A stretch of DNA of 64,000 nt from Spirochaetota bacterium (lineage in GTDB: Bacteria > Spirochaetota > Spirochaetia > Treponematales > UBA12059), in NCBI GenBank assembly GCA_018262985.1, contig JADFDI010000012.1, forward strand, positions 1 through 64,000, read 5' to 3'. Shown here piece after piece: positions 1 through 9,129 of this stretch. The first letter of the stretch is position 1. Each line of letters starts with the position of its first letter. The notes under the pieces were generated by a model that was not told the DNA's origin, searched no databases, and worked only from the letters and a program-made list of their open reading frames with translations. The position numbers and the translations under genes are program-made.

Positions 1-25
1 CTCACCTCAGCTGCCTGCAAAATGA

Positions 26-52
26 AACAGGCTACCGCAAAGGTAGCCTGTT
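26..52 (-). terminator. Terminator of tRNA-Ala
   Basis: A perfect 11-bp stem (26-36 pairs with 42-52) with a 5-nt loop lies just 3' of tRNA-Ala on the minus strand. It is followed on that strand by a T-rich stretch (TTTCATTTT), so it reads as an intrinsic terminator. Confidence 0.8.
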
Positions 53-59
53 CTTTCAG

Positions 60-133
<74 letters not shown>

Positions 134-145
134 GAAAGCGTTGGC

Positions 146-174
146 AGTTTAGCGACGCGCGCGGATCGTGTCAA
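146..174 (-). promoter_or_regulatory. Promoter of tRNA-Ala
   Basis: On the minus strand TTGACA (169-174) and TAAACT (146-151) are separated by exactly 17 nt, and the -10 box lies 12 nt before the tRNA 5' end. The match to the housekeeping sigma consensus is near perfect. Confidence 0.85.
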
Positions 175-224
175 CGGGGGCGGGGGCGGAAAAAGCGCGC
201 CCCGACGCGCTTCCGGGCTTCCGT

Positions 225-1637
225 TCAGACCAGGTCGTAGCGCTCGCCGTACCTGACCACCTGCACAGCCTTGACTCCCTTGTCGAGCAGGTACTTGCGG
301 AAAGTCTCCGTGGGCTCCTCCTCGCCGTGGACCAGGAACACCTTCCTGAGCCGCGAGAGGTCGAGGCGGCTCATCCACTCCCAGGCCTCGACGTAGTCGG
401 CGTGGGCGCTGAAGGCGTCCACCGCCTCGACGCGGGCCTTCACCTGGAAGAGGTCGCCATGGATGCGCACCTCCTTCGCCCCGTCGCGGATGCGGCGGCC
501 GAGGGTGCCGTTGGCCATGTAGCCCACGATCAGGATGGCGTTGTCCGCGCCCGAGATGGTGTGGATCAGGTGGTGCTGGATGCGGCCGGCCTCGCACATG
601 CCGTCGCTCGAGATGACCACCATGGGGCCGCGCGCGGCGTTGATGGCCTTGGATTCGTCCACCGTGTTCGAGAACTTGAGCTGGTTGAAGCCGAAGGGAT
701 TCTTGTGGTGCTTGACGAAGGCCTCGTTGGTCTCCTCGTCGTAGCACTCGGGGTGGATCTGGAAGACCGTGGTGGCGTTGATGGCCATGGGCGAGTCCAC
801 CCAGATCGGGATGGGCGGTATCCGCTTCTGCTCGGCCAGCATGTGGAAGTACCAGATCAGCTCCTGGGTGCGCTCGATGGCGAAGGCGGGAATGACCAGC
901 TTGCCGCCGAGCCTGGCCACCTGGTTCACCTCGTCCGCCAGTCGGTCCAGGGCGTCGGAGGTCGGGTCGTGGCGGCGGTCGCCGTAGGTGGCCTCGATGA
1001 CGAGGTAGTCCACGTCGGGTATCGGTGCGGGGTCGCGGATGATCGGCTTGCCGGGCCGGCCGAGGTCGCCGGAGAAGCAGACGCGGACCGTCGAGCCGGC
1101 GGCGTCCTTGACGTCCATCAGCGCGGTCGCCGAGCCGAGGATGTGCCCGGCGTCGAAGAACTCGCAGCGGAGCCCGTCGCCGACCTGGAAGGGACGGTTA
1201 TAGGATACGGTGATGAACTGGCCCGCGGCCTTGACCGCGTCGGCCTCGGAGTAGAGCGGGGTCCAGTCGAATTTCTGCCCCTTCTTCTGCGCCTGGCGCG
1301 AAAGGTAGTCGGCGTCGCGGGCCTGGATGCGCGCCGAGTCCATCATGACGATGCTCGCGAGGTCGCGCGTGGCGGGCGTGGAGTGGATATTCCCCTCGAA
1401 GCCGCGCTTGACGAGCAGGGGCAGGAGCCCGCAGTGGTCGTAGTGCGCGTGGGTCAGCACCACCGAATCGATGCCCGCCGGGTCCGGCACCAGCTGCCGG
1501 TTCTTGCGGTCGCTCTCCGCGCGCGAACCCTGGAAGGCCCCGCAATCCACGAGGCAGCGCCGTCCGTCCACCTCGAGCACGTGCTTCGACCCGGTCACCT
1601 CGCCGGCCGCCCCTTCTGACCACAATCTGATGCTCAT
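225..1637 (-). CDS. Metallo-beta-lactamase/beta-CASP ribonuclease
   Basis: This 470-residue protein is predicted to be a zinc-dependent RNA-processing nuclease of the CPSF-73-like 'RNA specificity domain' family. The HxHxDH zinc motif is HAHYDH at residues 63-68, near the start of the MBL fold. A beta-CASP insert follows (motifs RTQELIWYF and VDSPMA), and the C-terminal third carries the GMCEAGR and FSAHAD motifs typical of the family. No Shine-Dalgarno precedes the ATG; instead a -10 box ends 6 nt upstream, so the mRNA is probably leaderless. The exact RNA substrate cannot be read from sequence. Confidence 0.9.
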   Translation of the reverse strand: MSIRLWSEGAAGEVTGSKHVLEVDGRRCLVDCGAFQGSRAESDRKNRQLVPDPAGIDSVVLTHAHYDHCGLLPLLVKRGFEGNIHSTPATRDLASIVMMDSARIQARDADYLSRQAQKKGQKFDWTPLYSEADAVKAAGQFITVSYNRPFQVGDGLRCEFFDAGHILGSATALMDVKDAAGSTVRVCFSGDLGRPGKPIIRDPAPIPDVDYLVIEATYGDRRHDPTSDALDRLADEVNQVARLGGKLVIPAFAIERTQELIWYFHMLAEQKRIPPIPIWVDSPMAINATTVFQIHPECYDEETNEAFVKHHKNPFGFNQLKFSNTVDESKAINAARGPMVVISSDGMCEAGRIQHHLIHTISGADNAILIVGYMANGTLGRRIRDGAKEVRIHGDLFQVKARVEAVDAFSAHADYVEAWEWMSRLDLSRLRKVFLVHGEEEPTETFRKYLLDKGVKAVQVVRYGERYDLV

Positions 1638-2178
1638 GGGGACAGTCTAGGGCGCATCCGCCGAGACCGCAAGCCGAGGAGAAGCCGGGGCGGCGGGGGT
1701 GAAGGCGCGGAGCGGAACGGGGACAGAGCTCGACATGACCCTGGGGATAGGGGGGAAAACGCGGCCAGGGCCCTCAGGCTCGCGTTGCGCGCCTCCGGGG
1801 GCCGCCCTCGCGTCGCCCGGTCGCCGTCACGGCGCGGCGGCGGGCGGGAGCGACCGGAGGAAGTCCGCCGGATAAGTGAACGATTGTTCCTTGACTTCCG
1901 GTCGCTGCCGGGTTTCGAGATTTTCGAGGATCGGCTGGCTCGTTTTCACTGAATGCATGAGCGATTTTCTCATGCTAAGCGCTAGAACCCCGCGCGCTTC
2001 CGCCGCGCGGCGCCGCAAACCGGTTTTATCGGAAATCCCGCAACCCCGATCCGACATGCATGGTAGATAATCGGCCCGCGGCGCCCTCGACCGCGGCATT
2101 TCGGTTGACGCCGCCACCCAGCCACCCTACCCTGTCCTCCAAATTCCAGCATCCATGGAAAGTCACAAGGAGGAACAT
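1638..2178. other. Intergenic region, no supported gene
   Basis: This gap of about 540 bp separates two divergent genes. Beyond the promoter at 1644-1672 it holds a comparatively AT-rich part (about 1870-2075) with a 7-bp hairpin (GCATGAG at 1954-1960 with CTCATGC at 1968-1974) and a possible -10 element near 2064-2071 (TAGATAAT) for the lipoprotein gene. The small ORFs here show no recognisable protein and are probably spurious. Confidence 0.5.
1644..1672 (-). promoter_or_regulatory. Leaderless promoter of the MBL ribonuclease
   Basis: On the minus strand TTGCGG (1667-1672) and TAGACT (1644-1649) are spaced by 17 nt, and only 6 nt separate the -10 box from the ATG at 1637. Transcription should start at or next to the start codon. 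Confidence 0.65.
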
Positions 2179-3834
2179 GTGAAAAGGATGCGACTATTCC
2201 TGGCCGCCGCGGTGGCGCTGCTCGCGCTCGCGGCGCTGACCGGCTGCCCCCAGCCGGTGGATCCGGTCGAACCCGACAACTTCACCGTACAGGTGCTCCG
2301 TTCGGCGGGCGGCGTAGCCCTCGAAGGCGCCACCGTCCAGGTGATGAATCCGGACGGAACCTTGGTCGATTCCGGCACCACGAACGCGAACGGCGAGGCG
2401 ACCGTCCGGCTTCCCGGCGACGGCGACTACGTCGTCACCTCAGTGAAAGCCGGCGCCGCGATGGGCCGCTACCAGGGTGCCCTCGCCCTCGACGGTTCGC
2501 TCGACGTCTACTCGTACGACCTCGGGATGACCAGCTACGCGGCCATCGCGCCGACGCTCGACCTGGTGGAAATCTCCTCCGACGGAAGCGCCTGGACCGA
2601 ACTGGCAGCCGGCGCCTCCCTGACCGGGGCCGAGGCGGCGCTCGTGCGCGCCACGTTCACCAGCCACTCCAGCCTGGACGCGACCGCCTGGTCGGGCCTC
2701 GGCATCACGCTCTCGCTCGATGGCGGGCGCACAAACCAGACCTACGGCGACCTTTACGGCACGGCCTGGCGTCCCGTTTCCACGACCGTCACTTCGATCG
2801 CCGACGTCTTCGAAACCGTCGCCGAATGGGACCTGACGGGCGTCGAATTCGCCACCGGCCAGTTCAACGCCAGCTTCATCGTGTTCGACTTCGCCAACAA
2901 CCGCCTCGAGGCCGACATCCCGTTCGTCGGCGCGGACGTCATCGCCACGGACCCCGACCTTTCCGCGGTCGCGCCCACCCTGACCTGGGTCGAGGGACGC
3001 ACCTGGGGCTACCAGAACACGATCTTCTCCACGGATCCCGTGCCCCGCGCGGCCGTCTACCATGAAGGCATCGCGACCTCGAGCTACATCCGCCTGACCA
3101 TCCATGTCGACGTCCCCGGCGCCACCCCGGGCGTGGACCCGGACGTGCCGCAGAATATCCGCGCCCTCGAGATCTGGCGCTCCACCGCCGGAGCCGAACC
3201 GGTCTTCGTCGCGGAACTCGTATGGCCCTACCTGAACAGCGCCGCCAGCTACGACTTCCGCGACGCCGACGCCGCGCTCGAGCCGGGCGTCGAGTACTCG
3301 TACACGGTCCGCGCGCGGAACGCGACCGGCGCCAGCCTGGTCTCGGATCCCGTGGCGGTGACCCTGCTGCCCGCCCACCACTTGAACCTGACCACGCCCG
3401 CGAACGACGCGGTCAGCACGGTCGTTTCCCCGGTCCTCGGCTTCGCGACCTCGGCGCCCGCGCTGTTCGCGACGGCCGACTACTACAACTTCACCTTCAC
3501 CGTGAAGGACGTCACCGGTCCGGAAGCCTACGTGCGGTCCATCTACTACGACAGCTCCGATGGTCTGTTCTATGACCTGAACGACGATTCCCCCGCGCCC
3601 GAGTTCTCGATCGCGAGCGGCGTGGTTTCGCTCGACCTGGCCGAAGCCGGCGTTGCCCTTTCGAGGAATGCCACCTATGAGTGGAACGTCTCGATGCCGA
3701 GCTTCGGACCCTACTTCGAGAGCTACCACGAGACGGACCCTTCCGTCGCGAGGAGCTACTGCGCCAACTACGGCGAAGGCTACGACGCCACCAACGGTTG
3801 GTTCACGCTGACCATCGCGCCGGACGCGCTCTAG
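2179..3834 (+). CDS. Lipoprotein with carboxypeptidase-regulatory-like and FnIII-like domains
   Basis: The best start is GTG 2179, preceded by AAGGAGG (2167-2173) at 5-nt spacing; an in-frame ATG at 2155 lacks a ribosome site. The 551-residue product begins with a lipoprotein signal peptide ending in LAALTGC, so it should be lipid-anchored. Next comes a carboxypeptidase-regulatory-like beta-sandwich (about residues 33-95, motif ALEGATVQV...TNANGEATV). A fibronectin-III-like segment with EPGVEYSYTVRARN lies around residues 320-395. No catalytic motif is visible. Its stop abuts the ribosome site of the protease gene that follows, so the two are co-transcribed and probably work together at the cell surface. 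Confidence 0.75.
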   Translation: MKRMRLFLAAAVALLALAALTGCPQPVDPVEPDNFTVQVLRSAGGVALEGATVQVMNPDGTLVDSGTTNANGEATVRLPGDGDYVVTSVKAGAAMGRYQGALALDGSLDVYSYDLGMTSYAAIAPTLDLVEISSDGSAWTELAAGASLTGAEAALVRATFTSHSSLDATAWSGLGITLSLDGGRTNQTYGDLYGTAWRPVSTTVTSIADVFETVAEWDLTGVEFATGQFNASFIVFDFANNRLEADIPFVGADVIATDPDLSAVAPTLTWVEGRTWGYQNTIFSTDPVPRAAVYHEGIATSSYIRLTIHVDVPGATPGVDPDVPQNIRALEIWRSTAGAEPVFVAELVWPYLNSAASYDFRDADAALEPGVEYSYTVRARNATGASLVSDPVAVTLLPAHHLNLTTPANDAVSTVVSPVLGFATSAPALFATADYYNFTFTVKDVTGPEAYVRSIYYDSSDGLFYDLNDDSPAPEFSIASGVVSLDLAEAGVALSRNATYEWNVSMPSFGPYFESYHETDPSVARSYCANYGEGYDATNGWFTLTIAPDAL

Positions 3835-3844
3835 GAGGATGATG

Positions 3845-6055
3845 ATGAAAAGAATCCTGGCTCCCCTCGCGGGCGTCCTCGCGCTCGCCCTCCTCGCGGG
3901 TTGTTCCCTCGGTTTGATTCCGAAGGCCGGCGCCGCGCTCGAAGCCGTCAACAAGATGCCGGTCATCACCGGCAGCACGGCCGCCACGCGCATGCCCATG
4001 CTGGAACCGGAGAGCGAGTCCGAGCTCGCCGCGAAGTCCAACTACGGCTACCTCATCCTCAAGACCGGCGCCGGCTTCGACGCGTCCCTGATCGAACGCC
4101 TCGGCGCCGAGGTCGTCGACTCCTTCGAACTCGACGGCGCCCGCTACAGTCTCGTCCACAAGGACTCGGACGTCCTCGGTCTGCTCCGCACCTTGAAGCT
4201 CGCCACGGGCGTCGTCTACGCCGAGCCGGACCTGAAGCTCGAGCTCGACGCTCCCGTCGACTACACGGCCCCCCTGAACGATCCCTGGATCCGCATGGGA
4301 CAGTATTCCTACTACATCACCCGTCTCGGCGAGGCGCTCGAGGAATTCGGCGTCGGCACCAACGAAGTGTACGTGGCCGTCGTCGACTCGGGCATCAACG
4401 CCCCGCACGAGGAATTCCAGGGCGTCTGGGACCACGGGTACTCCATGTGGTCGAAGGCCGGCACCGACGGGGCAGTGACCTACACCTACGTCGGCGCCGG
4501 CGTCGAGCCCGTGGCCATGGACGGCACGAACTTCGACTCCAATCCGGCGGAGGGCCATGGCACGCACGTCGCGGGCACCATCGCCGCGCTCGGCAACAAC
4601 GCCCTCGGCGTCACCGGCGTCGCACCGGACAACGTGAAGCTCATCACCTACAAGTGCTTCGCGGACGACGCATCCGGGAATTCGATCACCGGCTCAGGTT
4701 CCTCGTGGTCCGTGTACGGCTCGCTCATGCACCTCGTGGACTGGAAGATCGCCAACTCGGTCACCCAGACCATCCCCGTGAACATGTCCCTCGGCGGCGA
4801 CTACGCCAACTACTTCGCCATGGACATGATCGCCTACGGCCTGTCCGAGAACGTGGTGGTCGTGGCCGCAAGCGGCAACGACGGCCAGGAGCTCATGCAG
4901 TTCCCGGCCGGCTACTCGGGCGTCATAACGGTCGGCGCCACCAACGGCGTAGACGAGCTCGTGCCCTTCTCCAACCGCGGGCGCCACGTCTCCGTCACCG
5001 CCCCCGGCTACAACATCCAGTCGGTCGGTAACTGGGCGACCAGCGCCTACCAGAACATGTCCGGCACCTCGATGGCAACGCCCTTCGTGACCGGCCTCGT
5101 CGGGCTAATGCTCACCTTCGACCCGACCCTTACCCCCGCCGAGATCAAATACCTGCTCGAGGACAACGCCGTCGACCTCGGCGCGGCAGGTTTCGACCGC
5201 TCCTTCGGCCACGGCCGGGTGGATGTGCGGGAGACCATCGCCGCCGTCGTGGCGGGCGGCGCCATCGCCACGCCCTACGCTTCCGAGCCGCTCGTCGTCG
5301 AGCTCACCAACGTCGACGCCACCTTCGACTCGGGGAATCCGGACGCGGTGTCCGCGATCATCGGCCGCCCGGTGTACCTGTACGACGAGGCCGGAGCTTT
5401 CGTAACCGCGGCGCTGACCGACGATTACGGCGACGCGTTCTTCCAGTTCCTCGAAAGCGGCACCTACACGGTCGCGACCGACTATTACGGCCGGACCCTG
5501 AGCGACGCGAGCGCCTCGCGCATCGACGTGACCTTCACTGGCGCCAACCAGTTGGTGTCGATGGAGTTCTCCGTCCCGATGACGTCCTTCCAGACGCTCC
5601 AGAACGACGGGAACGGCTACTACAACGGTGGAGGATTGTCCTACGCTGACACGATCCTCCACCTGTTTGACGGTGACCTGAACTGGTTGATGTCATATGA
5701 CTGGGATACCCTCGACTCTATCGTATGGCCATGCGAATCCGGACAGTCTTACTATCTGGCTATAGAGCCGTACACTGATTCTTCAAGTACTTGCTACGGC
5801 GGCAACTACACCCTGCTCGTCACCCAGACCCCGGTCGCGGACGACCTCGGCAACGCCGGCGCCGCCCTGGCGGGCGATCCGCTCGTCGACGGCCTCGAGT
5901 CCAATGACAGCCCGGCCACCGCAACGACCGTCACCATCGACACGCCGCTCCGGGCTTTCCTGTCGGACGGACTGACCTTCTCGGACGAGGCCACCACCAT
6001 CGAAGCGCCGACCGGTGCCGACATGATCGACTGGTACGTCTACACCGCTCCCTGA
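3845..6055 (+). CDS. Subtilisin-like (S8) serine protease lipoprotein
   Basis: Three consecutive ATGs follow AGGAGG (3833-3838); ATG 3845 has the best spacing. The 736-residue protein has a lipobox (LLAGC), then a fervidolysin-like propeptide (about 65-140). The S8 catalytic domain has Asp181 (VVDSG), His238 (GHGTHVAG), oxyanion Asn345 (ASGND) and Ser409 (GTSMATP), so it should be active. After about residue 480 come beta-sandwich and PPC-like domains, which commonly aid secretion or substrate binding. A stretch around 5620-5815 uses more AT-ending codons than the rest. It is translationally close-coupled to the preceding lipoprotein. Confidence 0.92.
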   Translation: MKRILAPLAGVLALALLAGCSLGLIPKAGAALEAVNKMPVITGSTAATRMPMLEPESESELAAKSNYGYLILKTGAGFDASLIERLGAEVVDSFELDGARYSLVHKDSDVLGLLRTLKLATGVVYAEPDLKLELDAPVDYTAPLNDPWIRMGQYSYYITRLGEALEEFGVGTNEVYVAVVDSGINAPHEEFQGVWDHGYSMWSKAGTDGAVTYTYVGAGVEPVAMDGTNFDSNPAEGHGTHVAGTIAALGNNALGVTGVAPDNVKLITYKCFADDASGNSITGSGSSWSVYGSLMHLVDWKIANSVTQTIPVNMSLGGDYANYFAMDMIAYGLSENVVVVAASGNDGQELMQFPAGYSGVITVGATNGVDELVPFSNRGRHVSVTAPGYNIQSVGNWATSAYQNMSGTSMATPFVTGLVGLMLTFDPTLTPAEIKYLLEDNAVDLGAAGFDRSFGHGRVDVRETIAAVVAGGAIATPYASEPLVVELTNVDATFDSGNPDAVSAIIGRPVYLYDEAGAFVTAALTDDYGDAFFQFLESGTYTVATDYYGRTLSDASASRIDVTFTGANQLVSMEFSVPMTSFQTLQNDGNGYYNGGGLSYADTILHLFDGDLNWLMSYDWDTLDSIVWPCESGQSYYLAIEPYTDSSSTCYGGNYTLLVTQTPVADDLGNAGAALAGDPLVDGLESNDSPATATTVTIDTPLRAFLSDGLTFSDEATTIEAPTGADMIDWYVYTAP

Positions 6056-6077
6056 TCCCGCTTCCACGGGCATCGTC

Positions 6078-6110
6078 GGGCGGCCCCCTCCGGGGGGCCG
6101 CCCCTTTTTT
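6078..6110 (+). terminator. Terminator of the lipoprotein-protease operon
   Basis: A perfect 11-bp GC stem (6078-6088 with 6093-6103) with a TCCG loop is followed by six T residues (6105-6110), a textbook intrinsic terminator. Confidence 0.95.
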
Positions 6111-6191
6111 CATTCCCGCCCCGGTCCGCGGCGCCGGGCTCGCGGATTCCGGGGCCGCCCTTTTTCGAACGCACGTTCGTCCTCGCTTCCG

Positions 6192-6220
6192 TTGCCGGCT
6201 CATTCGGGAAGGTCTATACT
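6192..6220 (+). promoter_or_regulatory. Promoter of the acyltransferase-like/acyl-CoA ligase pair
   Basis: TTGCCG (6192-6197) and TATACT (6215-6220) are spaced by 17 nt. The start codon at 6302 is about 75 nt beyond the predicted transcription start. Confidence 0.55.
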
Positions 6221-6301
6221 CGCCCGCGTTTTACGGCCCAGCGCGGTACCGCCCGGAGCGGACGGTCGCGGGGCCGATCATCAGGCACCCGGAGTCGAAG
6301 C

Positions 6302-7189
6302 ATGGCGTTCAAGCACCGGTCGGACGGCGTCTACGTCCGCGACCTGCCCCCGTTCAAGAAGCTCTTCCCCTACATCATGGCGACGCGCACCGAATCGGCG
6401 GTCTACTCGAGCCAGAAGGTCGAGGCGAGCGCGCTGCTCGCGTACCTCGAAAGGCGCAACGCGGGAAAGCCGGAAGCGGAGCGGATCAAGCTCTTCCACG
6501 TGTTCCTCGCGGCCATCGCGCGCACCCTGAGGCTCCGGCCCGAGCTCAACCGCTTCATCGTCGGGAAGCGCCTCTACGCGCACAAGGACATCTCCATCAC
6601 TTTCGTGGCCAAGAAGGAATACACCGAGGAGGCGCCCGAGGCCGAGGTGCGCATGGTCTTCACGGGTGAGGAGACACTCGACGAGGTGCGCGAGCGCGTC
6701 GCGAAGAAGCTCTCCTTCGCGCGCTCGGAAGCGAAGGGCGACGACGACAAGCTCATCGACCTGGTGGGGAACCTGCCGCGACCGGTCATCAACTTCGTCG
6801 CCTGGCTGATCCGGAAGCTCGACTACCACAACGTCCTGCCCGAGTTCCTGATGAAGGCCATACCGCTCTACACGAGCTGCTACCTCGCCAACCTCGGCTC
6901 GATCGGGCTCGGCGCGCCCTTCCACCACCTCTACGAATGGGGGAGCGCGAGCCTCTTCCTCGTCATCGGGAAGATCCGCAAGGAAGCGATGGTCGACGAG
7001 GCGACGGGCGAGGTGGTCGCGCGCGACTGCGTCGAGCTCGCGTTCACCATCGACGAGCGCGTGTCGGAGGGCTTCAACCACGCGAAGAGCATCATGGCCC
7101 TGCGCGCGCTGCTCCTCCATCCGGAGCTGCTCGAGCGCGGCGACGCCACCCTCGAGGAAATACTGGCCGCGGGGAACCCCGGCGCTTGA
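6302..7189 (+). CDS. E2-like acyltransferase-fold protein with altered catalytic motif
   Basis: The 295-residue protein resembles the catalytic domain of 2-oxo-acid dehydrogenase E2 subunits (chloramphenicol-acetyltransferase fold) but has no lipoyl or peripheral-subunit-binding domain. The canonical DHRVxDG motif is replaced by DERVSEG at residues 251-257, so the catalytic His becomes Glu252 and the Asp becomes Glu256. Acyl transfer by the usual mechanism is therefore unlikely. It lies 95 bp upstream of an acyl-CoA ligase on the same strand, which suggests a role in handling an acyl substrate. The substrate is unknown. Confidence 0.75.
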   Translation: MAFKHRSDGVYVRDLPPFKKLFPYIMATRTESAVYSSQKVEASALLAYLERRNAGKPEAERIKLFHVFLAAIARTLRLRPELNRFIVGKRLYAHKDISITFVAKKEYTEEAPEAEVRMVFTGEETLDEVRERVAKKLSFARSEAKGDDDKLIDLVGNLPRPVINFVAWLIRKLDYHNVLPEFLMKAIPLYTSCYLANLGSIGLGAPFHHLYEWGSASLFLVIGKIRKEAMVDEATGEVVARDCVELAFTIDERVSEGFNHAKSIMALRALLLHPELLERGDATLEEILAAGNPGA

Positions 7190-7284
7190 GCGGGCCGCGC
7201 GGGCCGGCGGGCCGGGCGGCCGACCGTGCGGTCGCCCGAGCCGCCACCCGAGCCGCCTCCAAATAACCATAAGGAAGGGAACCA

Positions 7285-9003
7285 ATGGAAAGCATCGCCG
7301 ACCGCAAGCCCTGGCTGGCCTTTTACGGCAGCACCCCGAAGACGCTCCGCTATCCCGACCGCACCATGTACGGCCTCGTACGGGAACGCGCCGCCGCCGT
7401 GCCCGACGCGACCGCCTACGACTTCATGGGCACGCGAAGCACCTACGCGAAGCTCGTGGCCGACGTCGACGCGGCCGCCGAGGCCCTCGCCGCGCGCGGC
7501 CTCAAGAAGGGCGACACGGTGACGGTGTCGCTGCCGAACTGCCCGCAGGCGCTCATCCTCTTCTACGCGCTCAACCGGCTCGGCGTGCGCGCCAGCATGA
7601 TCCACCCGCTCTCGGCGCCCACCGAGATCGAGTTCTACCTGCGCCAGTCCTCGTCGAAGTGGCTCGTCACCCTCGACGCCTTCTACGGCGACGCGCACGG
7701 CCCGGCCGCGAAGGTCGGGGTGGAGACCCACCTCCTCGTGTCCATCGGCGACGCGCTCGGCATCGTGAAGCGGCTCGGCTTCTGGGCCAAGGCCGGCCGC
7801 AAGATCCGCAAGCCCCCGGAGCACGACCGCAAGGTGCTCCGCTGGAAGGACCTGCTCGCGACGCCGAGCGTGAACGGCGGGAGCGCGCCCGCGGACGCCT
7901 TCGCGCCCGACGAGGCGGCCGTCATCCTCTACTCGGGCGGCACCACGGGACTCCCGAAGGGCATCCTGCTCTCGTCGCGCAACTTCAACGCGCTCGGGCT
8001 CCAGATCGGCACCCAGGGGCCGATCGAGACGGGCGACACGATCCTATCCATCCTGCCCATGTTCCACGGCTTCGGGCTCGGCGTCTGCGTGCACGCCTTC
8101 ATGATCGCGGGCGGCACCTGCGTCCTCGTGCCGCGCTTCACGAGCGAGACCGTGGCCAAGCTCATCAAGACCGTGCGGCCGCAGTACATGGCCGGCGTGC
8201 CGACGCTCTACGAGTCGCTGCTCCGCGACCCGAACGTGACGGGCACCGACCTTTCGTGCTTCAAGGGCATCTACGCGGGCGGCGACAAGCTGCCCCAGGG
8301 CATCAAGGAGCGCTTCGACGCGCTGCTCGCGGCGAACAACGGGAAGACCGCCCTGCTCGAGGGCTACGGCCTGACCGAGAGCGTCACCGCCTGCGTCACC
8401 ACGCCCGTAGGCAACTACCGCCCGGGCTCCATCGGCATCCCGCTGCCCGACATGCTGGCCAAGGTCTGCATGCCCGGCACCGAGGAGGAGCTGCCTCCCG
8501 GCGAGGACGGCGAGCTCTGCGTCTCCGGCCCCACCCTCATGCAGGGCTACCTCAACAGCCCCGAGGACACGGCGAGCACCCTGCGCGTCCACGCGGACGG
8601 CCGGACCTGGCTACACACGGGCGACCTCTGCTCGATCGACTCCGACGGCTTCATCTATTTCCGCCTGCGCATGAAGCGCATCGTCAAGGTTTCCGGCGTG
8701 TCGGTGTCGCCGGTGACCGTGGAGGAGACGCTCGACTCGCACCCGGACGTGGACATGTCCTGCGTCATCGGCGTGCCCGACGAAAAGAAGCTCGCGGCGC
8801 TGAAAGCGTTCGTCGTGCTCAAGGACCGGAGCAAGGCCGGACCGGGGAAGGCCGCCGAGCTCATCGAGTACTGCAAGGGCCACCTGATCACCTGGAGCGT
8901 GCCGCGCTCGATCGAGTTCCGCGAGACCCTGCCCCTGACGCGCATCGGCAAGGTGGCCTGGAACGAACTGGAGAAAGAGGAAGCCTCCAAGGCGGGAAGC
9001 TGA
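7285..9003 (+). CDS. AMP-forming acyl-CoA ligase
   Basis: This is a 572-residue member of the ANL adenylating superfamily, which activates a carboxylic acid with ATP and transfers it to CoA. The phosphate-binding motif YSGGTTGLPK lies at residues 216-225, the A5 motif is GYGLTES, the hinge region is HTGDLCSIDSDGF, and the C-terminal catalytic lysine is Lys556 (TRIGK). An AAGGAAGG ribosome site precedes the ATG. The chain length or identity of the acid cannot be told from sequence. It forms a unit with the E2-like protein upstream. Confidence 0.88.
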   Translation: MESIADRKPWLAFYGSTPKTLRYPDRTMYGLVRERAAAVPDATAYDFMGTRSTYAKLVADVDAAAEALAARGLKKGDTVTVSLPNCPQALILFYALNRLGVRASMIHPLSAPTEIEFYLRQSSSKWLVTLDAFYGDAHGPAAKVGVETHLLVSIGDALGIVKRLGFWAKAGRKIRKPPEHDRKVLRWKDLLATPSVNGGSAPADAFAPDEAAVILYSGGTTGLPKGILLSSRNFNALGLQIGTQGPIETGDTILSILPMFHGFGLGVCVHAFMIAGGTCVLVPRFTSETVAKLIKTVRPQYMAGVPTLYESLLRDPNVTGTDLSCFKGIYAGGDKLPQGIKERFDALLAANNGKTALLEGYGLTESVTACVTTPVGNYRPGSIGIPLPDMLAKVCMPGTEEELPPGEDGELCVSGPTLMQGYLNSPEDTASTLRVHADGRTWLHTGDLCSIDSDGFIYFRLRMKRIVKVSGVSVSPVTVEETLDSHPDVDMSCVIGVPDEKKLAALKAFVVLKDRSKAGPGKAAELIEYCKGHLITWSVPRSIEFRETLPLTRIGKVAWNELEKEEASKAGS

Positions 9004-9012
9004 AGCCGACGC

Positions 9013-9106
9013 GCACGAAGGCACGAAGGTACGAAGGCACGAAGGAGACAACGCTTTTGCCGTTCCCTTTCCTCGCACGGCCTTTGTCTCATTGTGTGAT
9101 TGTGTG
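9013..9106. repeat. Purine-rich dispersed repeat (GCACGAAG type)
   Basis: Four head-to-tail copies of an 8-mer close to GCACGAAG (9013-9045) are followed, after a short spacer, by a pyrimidine-rich arm with CTTTGTCTC and TTGTGTGATTGTGTG. Related sequence occurs at 16402-16610, 22032-22169, 23251-23276 and 52918-53006. Confidence 0.6.
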
Positions 9107-9129
9107 ATACTCGTTCCGGAGGATCCTCT

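Noticed and set aside
1827-2117. 96-codon minus-strand ORF upstream of the lipoprotein gene
   Set aside because: No ribosome site, no recognisable protein, and it covers the probable promoter region.
2440-4041. 533-codon minus-strand frame
   Set aside because: Antisense to the lipoprotein gene, with Gly/Arg/Val bias and no domain.
5620-5815. Variable region of a diversity-generating retroelement
   Set aside because: No template repeat or reverse transcriptase is seen in the window; the block is AT-richer generally rather than varied at template adenines.
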